Assembly (NCBI GenBank): GCA_964017145.1
Contig: OZ024845.1
Location: 496,001-560,000, forward strand
Source of the DNA: Agrocybe praecox
Lineage: Eukaryota; Basidiomycota; Agaricomycetes; Agaricales; Agrocybaceae
Length of the DNA: 64,000 nt
Reading direction: 5' to 3'
The position numbers were made by a program, and so were the translations under genes. How positions within the stretch are numbered: position 1 is the stretch's first letter; each line of letters begins with the position of its first letter. Shown one piece after another: positions 43,567-54,050 of the stretch. The notes beneath the pieces are model-generated. The model did not search any database, was not told where the DNA came from, and worked only from the letters and a program-made list of their open reading frames with translations.

Positions 43567-44690
43567 AAACCCGCTTCTTCTTCTCCCTCTGCTTCGGCTA
43601 CAGTGCCTTCCATGTCTTCCGCTTCGAATGCGGAGAGGAGGACCTGCCTTCTTTCTTCGGCGGTCATGGCTCGGATTTGAGAAGTAATATCCTTTGGAGA
43701 GGATTTCTTGCGGTAGTTGTTGTTGTTGTTGCCGTTGTTGTAGTTGTTGTTGTTGCGAGGGTTGTTGCCTTTGTAGTTCGGGTTTGTGTTTTCTCGACGA
43801 TCGTTATTGGAATTGTTGTAGGAAGGACGGGTGCCTCGTGGTTTCGGGCAGTCTCTTGCGAGGTGTCCGATTCCTTTGCAGTTGAAGCAGGCACCTTTTT
43901 TCATGAGAGCGGTGCGTTCGTCGGTGCTCATGGCGTCTACGTCCATGGCGTCGGGGTCTCTTTCAGTTCGTCGTTGGTAATTGTTGTTCGAGAAGTAGTA
44001 CTGCTTTTCTCGAGGGGTGTAGTTGTTGTTGTTGTTGCCTCGGTAGTTGTTCGTATTGGCTCCTTTTTGGTTGAAGGCGGTTTCGCCTTTGGTTCGATTA
44101 GGTGGTCCTCTGTTGAAGCCCGCGCGGAGTCGTCGATATTTGTTGTCGGCTTTGATGGCAGCATCGTACCATTCGTTGAGGTCTTTGGGGTCTGAAGCGA
44201 GATCGATTCTTTCTCTGATATGTTCGGGGAGAGAATTTTCGAAGTAGGTGATGATGTTTTTTTCTTCGGTTATGTCGGCGTCGACGACGAGGTTTTTGAA
44301 TTTTGCAACGTGTTCTTCTCCGGTTTCGTTTTTCATCTTGATGCGTTGGAGTTCGTGTATGGCGTCTTGTTCGAGGTTGAGGCTGGAGAAGACTTTCTTG
44401 AGTTCGTCGTTGAAGTCGTTCCAGCTCCCGTAGTCGATATCTGCTGATTTGGCTTTTCGGGCGATTTCCTTCTTTGCTGTGATGAAAGACCTTCGCCAGG
44501 CATTCGCGTCTGCCTTGGTGAGATAGGTGAGAGTGAAGACAATTTTGGCCTTGTCTGTTTTGAAGGAGTCAGGATTTCCGGAGATGTAAAGGTCGAGGAG
44601 TTGGATGAAGTCGATGAATCTTTTCTTATCTCCATCGTAGTCGAAAGGAAGTCTAAGCCGATAGGCTTTGTCGTCGGTAGGAGTAGTCAT
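43563..44690 (-). CDS. gag: Gag polyprotein of element B
   Basis: 375 residues, starting MTTPTDDKAYRLRLPFDYDG. It has a gag core (DLYISGNPDSFKTDKAKIVF, SWNDFNDELKKVFSSLN) and an Asn/Gly-Arg-rich linker encoded by TTG/GTT triplet repeats. A CCHC knuckle CFNCKGIGHLARDC and a second Asn-rich stretch follow. It ends in GCG GGT TTT TGA. Intact. Confidence 0.93.
   Translation of the reverse strand: MTTPTDDKAYRLRLPFDYDGDKKRFIDFIQLLDLYISGNPDSFKTDKAKIVFTLTYLTKADANAWRRSFITAKKEIARKAKSADIDYGSWNDFNDELKKVFSSLNLEQDAIHELQRIKMKNETGEEHVAKFKNLVVDADITEEKNIITYFENSLPEHIRERIDLASDPKDLNEWYDAAIKADNKYRRLRAGFNRGPPNRTKGETAFNQKGANTNNYRGNNNNNYTPREKQYYFSNNNYQRRTERDPDAMDVDAMSTDERTALMKKGACFNCKGIGHLARDCPKPRGTRPSYNNSNNDRRENTNPNYKGNNPRNNNNYNNGNNNNNYRKKSSPKDITSQIRAMTAEERRQVLLSAFEAEDMEGTVAEAEGEEEAGF
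43566..43572 (-). promoter_or_regulatory. Putative -1 frameshift site of element B, G GGT TTT
   Basis: GGGTTTT on the minus strand, read G GGT TTT in the gag frame, immediately precedes the gag TGA (43565-43563). The pol frame is the -1 frame and is open from here. Confidence 0.7.
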
Positions 44691-44870
44691 GATGATGGTG
44701 GGGATAATGGGAATGGTTTTCGTAAGTGGGGAGAGTATTGGCGATACTTCTCCAGAGGGAGGAGGGGTTTCTTCTTCTTTCTTGGTTCTTGGCGTTAGCC
44801 AAAGTTCTTCGTGTTTGGTTGGAATGGTGGATATTCTCTACGTTCAAGTTTGGTAGAGAGAGTTTTGGTG

Positions 44871-44881
44871 AACTAGTTCTT
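44871..44881 (-). other. Putative self-priming primer-binding site of element B
   Basis: On the minus strand AAGAACTAGTT follows the 5' LTR after one base. It is complementary to AACTAGTTCTT at 45012-45002 in the LTR, 34 bp downstream of TATAAATA. Spacing and length (11 bases) match element A. Confidence 0.62.
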
Positions 44882-44882
44882 T

Positions 44883-45263
44883 TGTTACGACACAAGCCGT
44901 TTCGTAAGTGTATAACTCCCAGAGTTTACACCGAAGAAGGCTATAGTCGTAGGTTCTTAGTTCTTCGTTCGAGTTTCGAGTAGTGAAACTGTAGTATTCT
45001 CAAGAACTAGTTAAAGAACAATAGAGTGTCGTACTACGTATTTATAATAAAGAGACATGCGTAAAGAGCACCTTAAAGGTGCGGTAATCGTTCGGAGAGA
45101 AATGAGGAAAACGTTCGTAAGAAGTGAAGAAAGGGCATTGCGACAATGTGGCGATCGATCGATAAGGGACACACTGAGAAAGTGTGGTATTCGTTCAGTT
45201 AAAGCAAGGCGGTGAAACAGTAAAGAAATGAAAAAGAGTCGGCCAGCGTATGTGTTCGTAACA
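44883..45263 (-). repeat. 5' LTR of element B
   Basis: 381 bp. On the minus strand it holds TATAAATA (45046-45039) and, 34 bp downstream, AACTAGTTCTT (45012-45002), the predicted transcript start. Confidence 0.95.
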
Positions 45264-45268
45264 CAACA

Positions 45269-47132
45269 TACCTTTGAGATTTGGACAGACCACAAAAATC
45301 TAGAGTACTTTATGACTGCCCAGAAGCTAAGCAGGAGGCAGGCCAGATGGTCTCTGTTTTTGTCCAGATTTGACTTTTCTCTTCATCATAGACCTGGTAA
45401 AAAATCCTTAAAGCCAGATGCTCTGTCAAGAAGATCAGATCATAAGAAGGGGGAGAATGATAATGAAAATGTAGTTCTCCTCAAACCTTCCTACTTCAAA
45501 ATCCAAGCTCTCAAACAGGGGCACACCATTTTGTCTGGTCCTGAGACTGATCTTCTTAAGAAAATCAGAGAAGCAAAGGACATGGATGAAAAGGTTGTGA
45601 AGGCAGTACAGGAATTGAAGGGATCCTCAACCAAGAAGATAGAAGGACAGGAATGGGCAGAAGAGCAAGGACTTATTCTCTACAGAGGGAAAGTGTATGT
45701 TCCCAAGGACAAAGATCTTAGAAGGAAAATTGTGGAACTACATCATGATGCCTACATTGCTGGACATCCAGGAAAATGGAAGACAATAGAGCTTGTCTCT
45801 AGAAATTATTGGTGGCCAGGAATGTCTCACTATATTGCAGCCTACACTAGAAGCTGTGATAGATGTAACAGGACAAAGACATTTCCAGCTAAGCCTGTTG
45901 GCTTCCTGACTCCTACTGAAATTCCTTCTGATGTCTGGCAAACCATTACTGTGGACTTTATCACTGGATTACCTGAGTGTCAAGGGTACAATGCTATCAT
46001 GATAGTTGTAGATAGGCTTAGCAAGATGATCCACATCATACCTACCACAGATGAGGTCACATCTGAAGGTACTGCTAAGCTCTACAGGGACTATGTTTGG
46101 AAATTGCATGGTCTACCTATCAAAATAATCTGTGATAGAGGTCCCCAGTTTGTCTCCAAGTTCATGAAAGAGCTCAACTCTTTATTAGGTATTCAGACTG
46201 CTTCATCTACAGCCTATCACCCTCAGACAGATGGTCAAACTGAGAGGGTAAATCAAGAAGTAGAACAATACCTCAGGCTCTTTATAAACCATAGACAAGA
46301 TGACTGGGTAGAATGGTTGTCCTTAGCTGAATTCTCCTACAACAACAGAGTTCAAGCATCCACTAGGCAAACACCCTTCATGCTCAATAATGGTAGACAT
46401 CCTAGAATGGGCACAGAACCTATTAGAGACAGCAAGATGGACACTGTGGATACCTTTGTGAAAAACATGGAAGAGGCCAGAAAAGAAGCAGAGTCTGCCC
46501 TCAAAAAGGCTGCTGATGACATGGCCAAGTTCTATGATAGACACAGAGGTGCACCTACTGAGTATAAGGTTGGAGACATGGTTTGGCTAGATGGCAAGGA
46601 CTTGAAGACTGATAGGCCTTCCAAGAAATTAGAGGACAAAAGATATGGACCATACAAGATTATCAAAGTTGTTGGTCCAAATGCCTATGAATTGAAATTG
46701 CCTTCTACCATGAAGATCCATCCTGTATTCAATGTGGTCAAGCTCATGCCCTATCATCCTGATCCAGTTGGTAGAAAGCCCCCTTCCAGACCTCCACCAG
46801 TTATCAAAGGAGAAAACCCTGAATGGGAAGTTGAGTACATCAAGGACAGCAGATTATTCAGAAATAAGCTGCAGTACTTGGTGAAATGGAAAAACTACCC
46901 AAATGAAGAAAGTACTTGGGAACCTGCTGAAAATCTGAAGAGGGCAGCTAAATCAATCAAGGAATTCCATGCAAAACACCCAGCTGCTCCCAGAAAAATT
47001 TCTGCTCTCACTTTTGATAGACTTTCATTTTCCCCTTTAATTAATTTTACTGAACCTCCACCTCCTCTGAAACCCTCCAAACTCAGTCATACATGTGCAC
47101 ATTGTGGGAAATGTGCCTTAGAGAGGGGGTGA
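45269..47132 (+). CDS. pol: Pol of element A, 3' part: RNase H end, integrase, chromodomain
   Basis: Continues pol beyond element B with TFEIWTDHKNLEYFMTAQKL (RNase H) and LSRRSDHK. Integrase follows: an H-H-C-C zinc-binding region (HHDAYIAGHPGKWKT to CDRCNRTK), catalytic DFITGLPECQGYN, CDRGPQFVSKF and a downstream Glu in QTERVNQEVEQYL. A C-terminal chromodomain (EVEYIKDSRLFRNKLQYLVK, WKNYPNEESTWEPAENL) would direct integration to marked chromatin. It ends in an extra CAHCGKCALERG tail; the stop codon TGA (47130-47132) abuts the 3' LTR. Confidence 0.93.
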
Positions 47133-47484
47133 TGTCAGGGTTTCCCCTATTTTCACTTATTTTTCTATATTTATTTCGCATTTTTCCCTTTTGTAGATGT
47201 GTAGATATCTTATCTGTTTCATATCTTTGATTATCTCTTGATTATCTCTTGATTATCATTTGATTAGATACTTATCACTTTAATTTCCCATGAGCATAGC
47301 CTCATCCATTCTACATTATTCCACATCATTCTTTTACTTTCTTTATGATGTCATGGAGGAATATTCTAGAATAGCTGTAGGGTATATATACTGGACATGT
47401 ATGTAGCTGTAGCCCCAGCTTCAATCTCTTAGGATATCCACTATCATTGGTGTGATCTCTTAGAACCATTGAGTCTCTCTCTCT

Positions 47485-47524
<40 letters not shown>

Positions 47525-47575
47525 CTTTGTCTTTGTTGGTGGCCTTGTCACACTGATTTTAGTGTTGCCCTGACA
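47133..47575 (+). repeat. 3' LTR of element A
   Basis: 443 bp, no difference from the 5' LTR seen by eye. The preceding GAGAGGGGGTGA is the likely polypurine tract. Followed by TTGGA. Confidence 0.95.
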
Positions 47576-47912
47576 TTGGACCCCTCAAGGACGATTTACA
47601 TCTATTTCTGCCAAGTTCCCATACAAGATCGAGCGCCATATTAATACGATTATTATGTGCCCTGGAAACCAGCCCAAAGATTACCTCAAGCTGTGCATCG
47701 GATTGCGCGAATTGACCTACGAGCTGTACTGGTCAAGCAAAGGCCGTGACTGGACCCCAATTTCGAAGGACGTAGGCGCACCGCCTGATCGGGATCTCGA
47801 ACTAACCAGGATGGGGAATTGTTTGGAGAAGCTTCGGGAGCACGGAGAATATGACAAATACTTGTGGAAGTTTCCAGATATTTCTCGCGCAAAACGTAGC
47901 TATAGATATTAA

Positions 47913-48754
47913 ATTTCTTATTCTTCAATACGAGAGACACTTGTTGTTTGAATACTCCCTGGAATGACACCACCACTTAATAATATCCTGTCGAATTAAA
48001 CATAAAACGTTGTCAGTACCCTATATTTCTCAGTGGATATGTACAGGATTACTATATACAGGGCCTCTGGATGTCCGTATCTACAGATTTGCGGTGTACA
48101 TATCTACATGATTTCGGTGTCGGGCTAATTATAGATCTCATGTATGATGTAAGCAGGGATTAATCCCGCTTGGCCGCAACCGACCAATAAACACTAATAT
48201 CCTGTAGAACTCTACAGGATATTTGAATGACATTCTGCGGAACATTGCTGAGATTACATCTCTCCAGGAATTTAAATGATCGCTGGTATCCTGTTAGAAT
48301 CCACAGGATGATCATTACTGAGTTTATTACTTGAAACTTCCGTCGAGGACCATCACTCGTCAATATCCCGCTACAACGAGCTGGATATACAGAGCCGAAC
48401 TAGGTGCATTTCTACTAGACCCATGGTTCCCACTGAGTTCCTGTTTCAATTATCAGGATGGAGACTGCCAAATTAAGTATCTCAAAACGGGATTGCCACT
48501 TGGGATTGATATCCAGTGAAATTGAACAGGTTGTACCCAATGCAACGGAGTGTGTATGTACAGGAATCTTGCATACTTCCACTGATTTATGTAAATCAGT
48601 ACAGAATTTGTAGTGTGCTGATTCTGTTATTATGCATTGCGCTACATAGATCGGCCATACTTTATATGGAAAGCCCAAGACTGTATCTTCGACATACAGA
48701 TTAATAGATACACGCCACCTGTATTATTAACCTGTTTCTCGGAGAAACAAGTAT
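47913..48754. other. Intergenic, no gene seen
   Basis: No coding frame. Short recurring units CCTGT..ACAGGAT (near 48000-48310) resemble parts of the satellite that follows. Confidence 0.4.
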
Positions 48755-49620
48755 CGGCGCCTACCGTGATGCCGGATACACAAAAATCTCCCCAAACCTG
48801 TTGGATCGTGCAAGAATAATGTGTGAGTATTGTGTTCCTTTACACAAGATATTGTGGATACCTGGATATTGCGTCTCTACCAACAGGATCTCGAGTAGAA
48901 CACTGTCGTACAGAACCGGATACGCATAGATCTTCCCAAACCTGTTGGATTGTACAGGAATGACACGCGAGTACTGTGTTCCTTTGGACAAGATATTATG
49001 AATAGCCGCATATCCCGTCCCTACCAACAGGATCTCGAGTGGAACACTGTCAGACAATACCTGATACCCATAAATCTCTTAAAACATGTTGGATCGTACA
49101 GGAGTGACACATGAGTACTGTGTTTCTTGCGGCGAGATATTATGAATATCTGTATATCCTGTCCCAACAGACAGGATCTCGCGTTGAACCCTGCCAGACC
49201 GGTCCTGATCATACGAAATTAGATCAAATTCCTTGAGTACCGGTATATTGTGTCTCTACTAACAGGATCTCTAGTGGAACACTGTCGTACAGTACCGGAT
49301 ACGTAGAGATCTGCCCAAACTTGTTGGATTGCACAAGAGTGACACACGAGTACTGTGTTTCTTCTGGCAAGATCTACTGAATTACTGTATATAATACTGT
49401 CCGAACCAACGGGATCTCTAGTAGAACCCTGTCAGCCAATATCCAATACACTGAGATTTCCACAAACTTGTTGGATCGCGCATGAGGGACACATGAGTAC
49501 TATGTTCCTTGTGACAAGATATTATGAATATCTGTATATCCTGTCCCAACCGACAGAATCTCATGTGGACCCTCTCAGACGCGCTGATCATACAAGATTA
49601 GATCAAATTCCTTGACGTCG
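48755..49620. repeat. Degenerate ~145-bp tandem repeat, about six units
   Basis: The anchor CAAACCTGTTGGAT (or a close variant) occurs near 48793, 48936, 49080, 49313 and 49463. Each is followed in the same order by a GAGTACTGTGTT-like stretch, ACAAGATATT, ATATCCTGTCC and ACAGGATCTCG. Spacing is about 144 bp for the first three and larger where units are rearranged. A block ending GATTAGATCAAATTCCTTGA occurs twice (near 49220 and 49600). Divergence between units suggests an old array. No coding capacity. Confidence 0.75.
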
Positions 49621-52600
49621 GATCAAACCATCCTGATCCATATGGCCCATCCTGTGCATCATGCCGCTGATGCCGCTGATGCCGTCGCTTTCTCTGCCAT
49701 CCAATGCTAATGTCGACGAATTTGTCAAAGTCAAGCCATATTCTTGTCTATGCTCTCCATCTGTAAGCTTCAAGTTTTAATAAAAGAGTCAAAAGTACAG
49801 ACTATGGGATAAAACTTGGACAAACGATGATAGCCAGGATCCTGGCTAACGTTCTAATTTTAGCGTGGTAAATTCCATTTCTCAATCATGGGATTGCTCG
49901 AAATTTGCTTGTTTTGTACGCAATACAGTAGTGACGATCTATCTTCTTCGTATTCAGTACTAGTTCTACCTATATAATACTCAATAAAAATTTCAGACCT
50001 TAGGTAAATACCCCTCATTGTTAAAAAGCATATTGTAGCGCGAAACCGGCGCTTTCTTGCGCAGTTTCTATCTCCGATTTAGCGGCCATCAGTGCCGAAA
50101 GATGTGTTTCTAAATTCGGTTGATCACATGGTTTGTGCGGGATCCTGTCCGAAACTACTGGATTGAAAGCATGAAACGGCTGTCTCACACAGAATTCGTG
50201 CTGACCATTGAATCTATGGATGCTATTTTCTGTGCGCAGCTACATGATTTCGGCTGACAATCCTGATGGTGTATACATGTCAAATATATAGGCTAAGGTA
50301 CGATGTGGTGCTCCTATTAATGTACGGTGTGCAACATAGTGTACTGTACCGTGTGTTATTCTCCCCTACATACTATGGCTTTATTCGCATTCCCGAACTC
50401 CACATCGAACGCTTTCTTCTTTTTCCGTTTCCTTTCAAATCCAAATCAACATACTTGCATACAAATTGGTCATGTAACATTAATACAATTTCACTTTTCA
50501 TGAAATAAGACCAACCTGAGCCATACGGAGAAATTACTATGCACTACAGCCGACACTTCCCGACACGACCCAACTTCCCTAGAAACCAATCACATTGCCC
50601 ACCCCATTCTCGCTCATGCTCTCCACCTCGTTCAAGCGCACCGGCGTATGGATCCCCGAACATTGAAACGATGTGAACCGTTGTGAGTTCGGGGAAAGAG
50701 GTGAGACGAGGTGGAATCGTCTCGGGGTTCTAAACCTCTTGGTGGTGAATGGAAAGGGTTGTTCGAGACAAGAAAAGAGTGGCTTGGATAGCGGTCAGAA
50801 CATGGCGTAGCGTTGCATGGATCAATAACGAGGGTGAGACAAACACTATATTTTTGCTGGGGAGTACAAACAAGTAGGACTACGTTTATATATGTAATTC
50901 TACCTGTATCGATACTCAGGGGGTAAGATGAGAAATCAAATCGAATGGGAAAGGTTTATTTAGGCGAAAAGAAGTTTTCTAAGAGAAATTAAACAAGCGA
51001 CGGAGAACCCTTAAGGGTGCCTCGCTGGCAGAAATTGTGTCGGTTTCGGGCGTAGGCAAGGTGCGTACCTTACAATATATCATCATGTGGCTCATGAAAA
51101 TAAGGCCATTGATGTTGAAACGTTGACGAATCATGTTGGGAGGTAAAGATCATGAAAAGATTTTTTTTTTTTTTCCTTTTGGAGAGGTATCAGACAGTGT
51201 AATGAAGAACAGGACCGAACCGAACTAACGAGCTGTCAGAAAACCGGTTAAGGTCGCTTCTGAACATCCTCAGTTATGGCGGTCATCTAGGGGAAGTATT
51301 TCCGCGCACCGCTCATTGAGATCTTATAACCAGTGGTCGGCATACTGAAAGTCCTTTATTTAACGTTTCATTTCGGAGTTGAGAACTATTTGAATAAAAT
51401 CGCACGAGTAGGTCATGCATCGTTATATTGGTATGAGGAGGGATATCCGATGTTCTCGTGCGAGGACGCTGGCATTGACGCTGACTCGAGGGATAGGCAT
51501 AGGTAGTTGGTTTTCGTCGGAGTCGGTTAGTAATGGTACATTGATACTGAATATTGAATCGTTATCTTCCTTATGCGATCAACTTGAGTGCAGGGATCAA
51601 AGCCGCCGAACACATGAGCAGATCTTTCGGATCCAACATGTGTGAAAAAGCGACCTTCCGTTTGGGCGAGCACTGGCAGGACGTTCTCGACGAAGCGTAT
51701 CGCAAAGCAGGCACGCTGGATGTTGTTGATTAATTTCCGTTCTTTAACCGCCTGGATCCTGAATATTGCCAATCAGCTCCCTCTGGACTTCTAACGTGTC
51801 AAGAGCAAGGTTGACAGAATTTCTGAGCCTCCACTAGACTATCGAATGCAACAAGCCAGCAGGCACAGGGCGGGGATCCCAAATGCCATGATTAGCTGTG
51901 CCTCGATCGGGCTCAGCATGACCCGATCGAGCTGGAAGTCGTCATCTCTCCTCATGAGCCTCTACGTTCCCGCCTTCCATCATTCTCCAATGACGGCGCA
52001 GCGATAAGTATAGTGAAAGATCGATAATACGATGCGCGTAGAGCGATCGCGTATAGGTAGTACGCTCTAGGACCATTGAAAGAGGGTATGGGTGCAGGTG
52101 AGAGGTGTAATGGTCATGTCGAGGATGAACAGGTATCTCGGGCAAGTGTAAGGTAGGCGAGACACGAGACAAGTTGAGCCACGATAGAAAGGCAGGGCAG
52201 GACAGAACAGAGAACAAGCATGAGACCAATACACAGGAAGGAGCAGCGTGAAGTTGAGGGATGATCGCTATCGATGGATATAGACACGAGAAGAGGAAGA
52301 TTCGAATCATCGTAACAAAGGTCGTTAATAGATCAAGTACGCTAGGAGCGTTTGGAGCCACCTAGTGCGCTGATGGCTACACGTACCACGACCTTGTTGC
52401 GGTGATTGGATTGCCAGTAGTACGAGGTGTCGTAGGTGGAGTTGCATTGTAATGTCCACGTCAAAAGGAAACATAACGAACGTTCAACGCACTGCGCGCG
52501 TACTGCGCCGTCAGTCAAGGCACGTAGTCCGACTGAAATGCGTCATCGACCTGTACATTCCCGCCTTTTAGCGTTCTCCAACGACAGCGCAGCGAAAAGC

Positions 52601-52979
52601 AGACGAACTTGTACGACAGCAGCAGAATCCAGATAGAGGAAAGACATCAAAAGGTGTCGAACCAAAATTACTAATCGCAATGTGTCAACCGTCCCTTGCC
52701 CCGGCATCCGGCAAACAAAGTCCCGATATCATGCCGACCGACGGGTTGTACCGAGAGCACAGGAAAAGCTTACATAACTCTTCCACCACGTTCTAAATTG
52801 ATCGAGCAGGTTCCTGCCTTATCCGTTATCCGTCTAGGCGCTTGTCTTCTACGACCTTCCTTCCAAGAACAGAACTAAAACGAACGTGTCAATATGGCGT
52901 CGTGGAGCTGCGCTGTCCTAATTAGTGTATCACTATAAGTACCCCTTGGACCAGGATAATCCACTACCTACCAATCAAG
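49621..52979. other. Long gene-poor stretch with two dispersed duplications
   Basis: No credible gene. A segment at about 51960-52010 (TTCCCGCC..ATTCTCCAATGACGGCGCAGCGATAAG) recurs at about 52555-52605. A segment at 50390-50480 resembles 53838-54050. AGCCAGGATCCTGGCT at 49832-49847 repeats the palindrome at 23735. Confidence 0.45.
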
Positions 52980-53748
52980 ATGTCTTCCCCTATTGCCATC
53001 CCCTCTTCCAAAGTCACCTCGTACGCGTCGGCCGTGGCGTCCTCCCCAACAACGAGCGTGACTATGTGCTCACCGTCCTCCTCTCTTCGTTCCGCGGGTT
53101 TCTACGTCCCGATGCACAAACGTCTTTCAGCATCGCTTCCTCGAGCACGTAAGTCTCCCCTCCTCTTCTCTCTTTTCCCAACGCACCCTCACACGCGCTT
53201 TTTCTTTAAAAGTTCCCTCGGAGGCTGCATCATCATTACCACGCTCCCACCGACTCACATACACCCCATCGTTCCTACTCTCCCTCCGCCCCACCGCCGA
53301 AGCTTTCAAGGAACGGATTAAACTGCGCATTCGCGCGTCGCTCGAGCCTGAACTAGCCGATCTGGTGCTTGAAGGCCAGAGGATGAAGAAGGCGTCCGCA
53401 TCCAGGAAGACGAGGAGGAAAGCTGGTGGGCTTCGTCAGGGTACCGCTGCCCCGTCGTCTTCTTCATCAACCTTGACTTCAATGTCAACGTCAACACCAA
53501 CACCACTTACAAGATCCCTCCTTTCCAACACACGACCCACATTCACAACCACGTCCACAAAGCCAAATTCTTCCCTCTCATCCAACAAGACCACAGTGGC
53601 ATCGCGGCGCACACGTTCCTCATCCATTCGTGCGCGTCCCCCTCGTCAAATGCTCCATCTTTCGAGGACCACAACGCGGATTATGAATTCGAGGGATAGC
53701 TGGAGAGGTTCTGGTGCACCTGCTTTGACAGGTGTTGATGTTGTGTGA
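52980..53748 (+). CDS. Hypothetical protein with a YxxxxLL motif, possibly decayed
   Basis: Exon 1 from ATG 52980 (MSSPIAIPSSKVTSYASAVA) to about 53150, a 60-70 bp intron starting GTAAGT, then a frame through RSHRLTYTPSFLLSLRPTAE, KERIKLRIRASLEPELADLV and a Ser/Thr/Arg-rich end with stop at 53746. YTPSFLL fits the YxxxxL-hydrophobic eIF4E-binding consensus, but so short a motif is weak evidence. The acceptor is uncertain and competing frames exist, so this is a low-confidence model with no assigned function. Confidence 0.3.
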
Positions 53749-53837
53749 GAAGGGACGAATGCAGTGTTGGGGAGGGCGTGAAGGCTTTTCTGTAGACCCT
53801 GCCTTAGCCTCTGCCTTCGCCTTCGGCTCCCAAACCC

Positions 53838-54050
53838 ATTCCCAAATTCCACCTCCGACGCTTTCTTCCGTTTCCTTTTGAATCCAAATCAACATTATTC
53901 TCGATATTACTTGGCCCTTCTCAACACAACAACACAACTCGTCGCCATCGCCGCCATCGTTCCAACTTAGCTTATTGTAAACTAAATAAACCCGCACCGC
54001 ATATGTACTTACACGTCCCACATACTTGCATATAAACAAATTATCCATGT
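53838..54050. repeat. Partial duplication of 50390-50480
   Basis: Both copies contain CGACGCTTTCTTC/CGAACGCTTTCTTC followed by TTTCC and AATCCAAATCAACAT, then ACTTGCATA and CCATGTAA/TCATGTAA. In this copy about 110 extra bases separate the two parts. Confidence 0.45.

Larger units (their letters stand above)
38210..45263 (-). mobile_element. Ty3/gypsy chromovirus B, complete, nested in element A, duplication CAACA
   Basis: LTRs at 38210-38590 and 44883-45263 (381 bp each) look identical and have TGTTACG/CGTAACA ends. CAACA flanks both sides (38205-38209 and 45264-45268). On the minus strand the order is gag, pol with all domains intact, and two further small frames before the 3' LTR. All long frames are unbroken, so this copy could be active. 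It must be younger than A. Confidence 0.96.
34211..47575 (+). mobile_element. Ty3/gypsy chromovirus A, complete with two LTRs, duplication TTGGA
   Basis: LTRs at 34211-34653 and 47133-47575 (443 bp each) look identical by eye and start TGTCAGGG and end CCCTGACA. TTGGA flanks both ends (34206-34210 and 47576-47580). The internal order is gag, protease, reverse transcriptase, RNase H, integrase, chromodomain, the chromovirus order. A purine-rich tract (AGAGAGGGGGTGA) abuts the 3' LTR. Element B is inserted in the RNase H region. One nonsense codon in pol was present apart from B. Confidence 0.96.
33710..47912 (+). pseudogene. Second tandem paralogue, coding exon split by a 13.4-kb nested retrotransposon
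   Basis: Exon 1 (33710-34039, 110 codons, MAASSSALPTTQVSHPTLEI) is followed by a 50-bp intron (34040-34089). Exon 2 begins at 34090 and runs to the insertion at 34210. The same frame resumes at 47581 and ends at TAA 47910. With the element and one TTGGA copy left out, the exon is open and the gene would be 260 codons, aligned throughout with the neighbouring paralogue (for example VWPDLNYEKVPICLW before, NTIIMCPGNQPKDYLK after). There are no other breaks, so the insertion is likely the only and a recent cause of inactivation. Confidence 0.85.

Noticed and set aside
42350..44447. Plus-strand frames opposite pol and gag of element B
   Set aside because: Antisense shadows of conserved retrotransposon domains.
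45011..45295. Minus-strand frame in the LTR of element B
   Set aside because: Lies within the LTR; no domain and no coding context.
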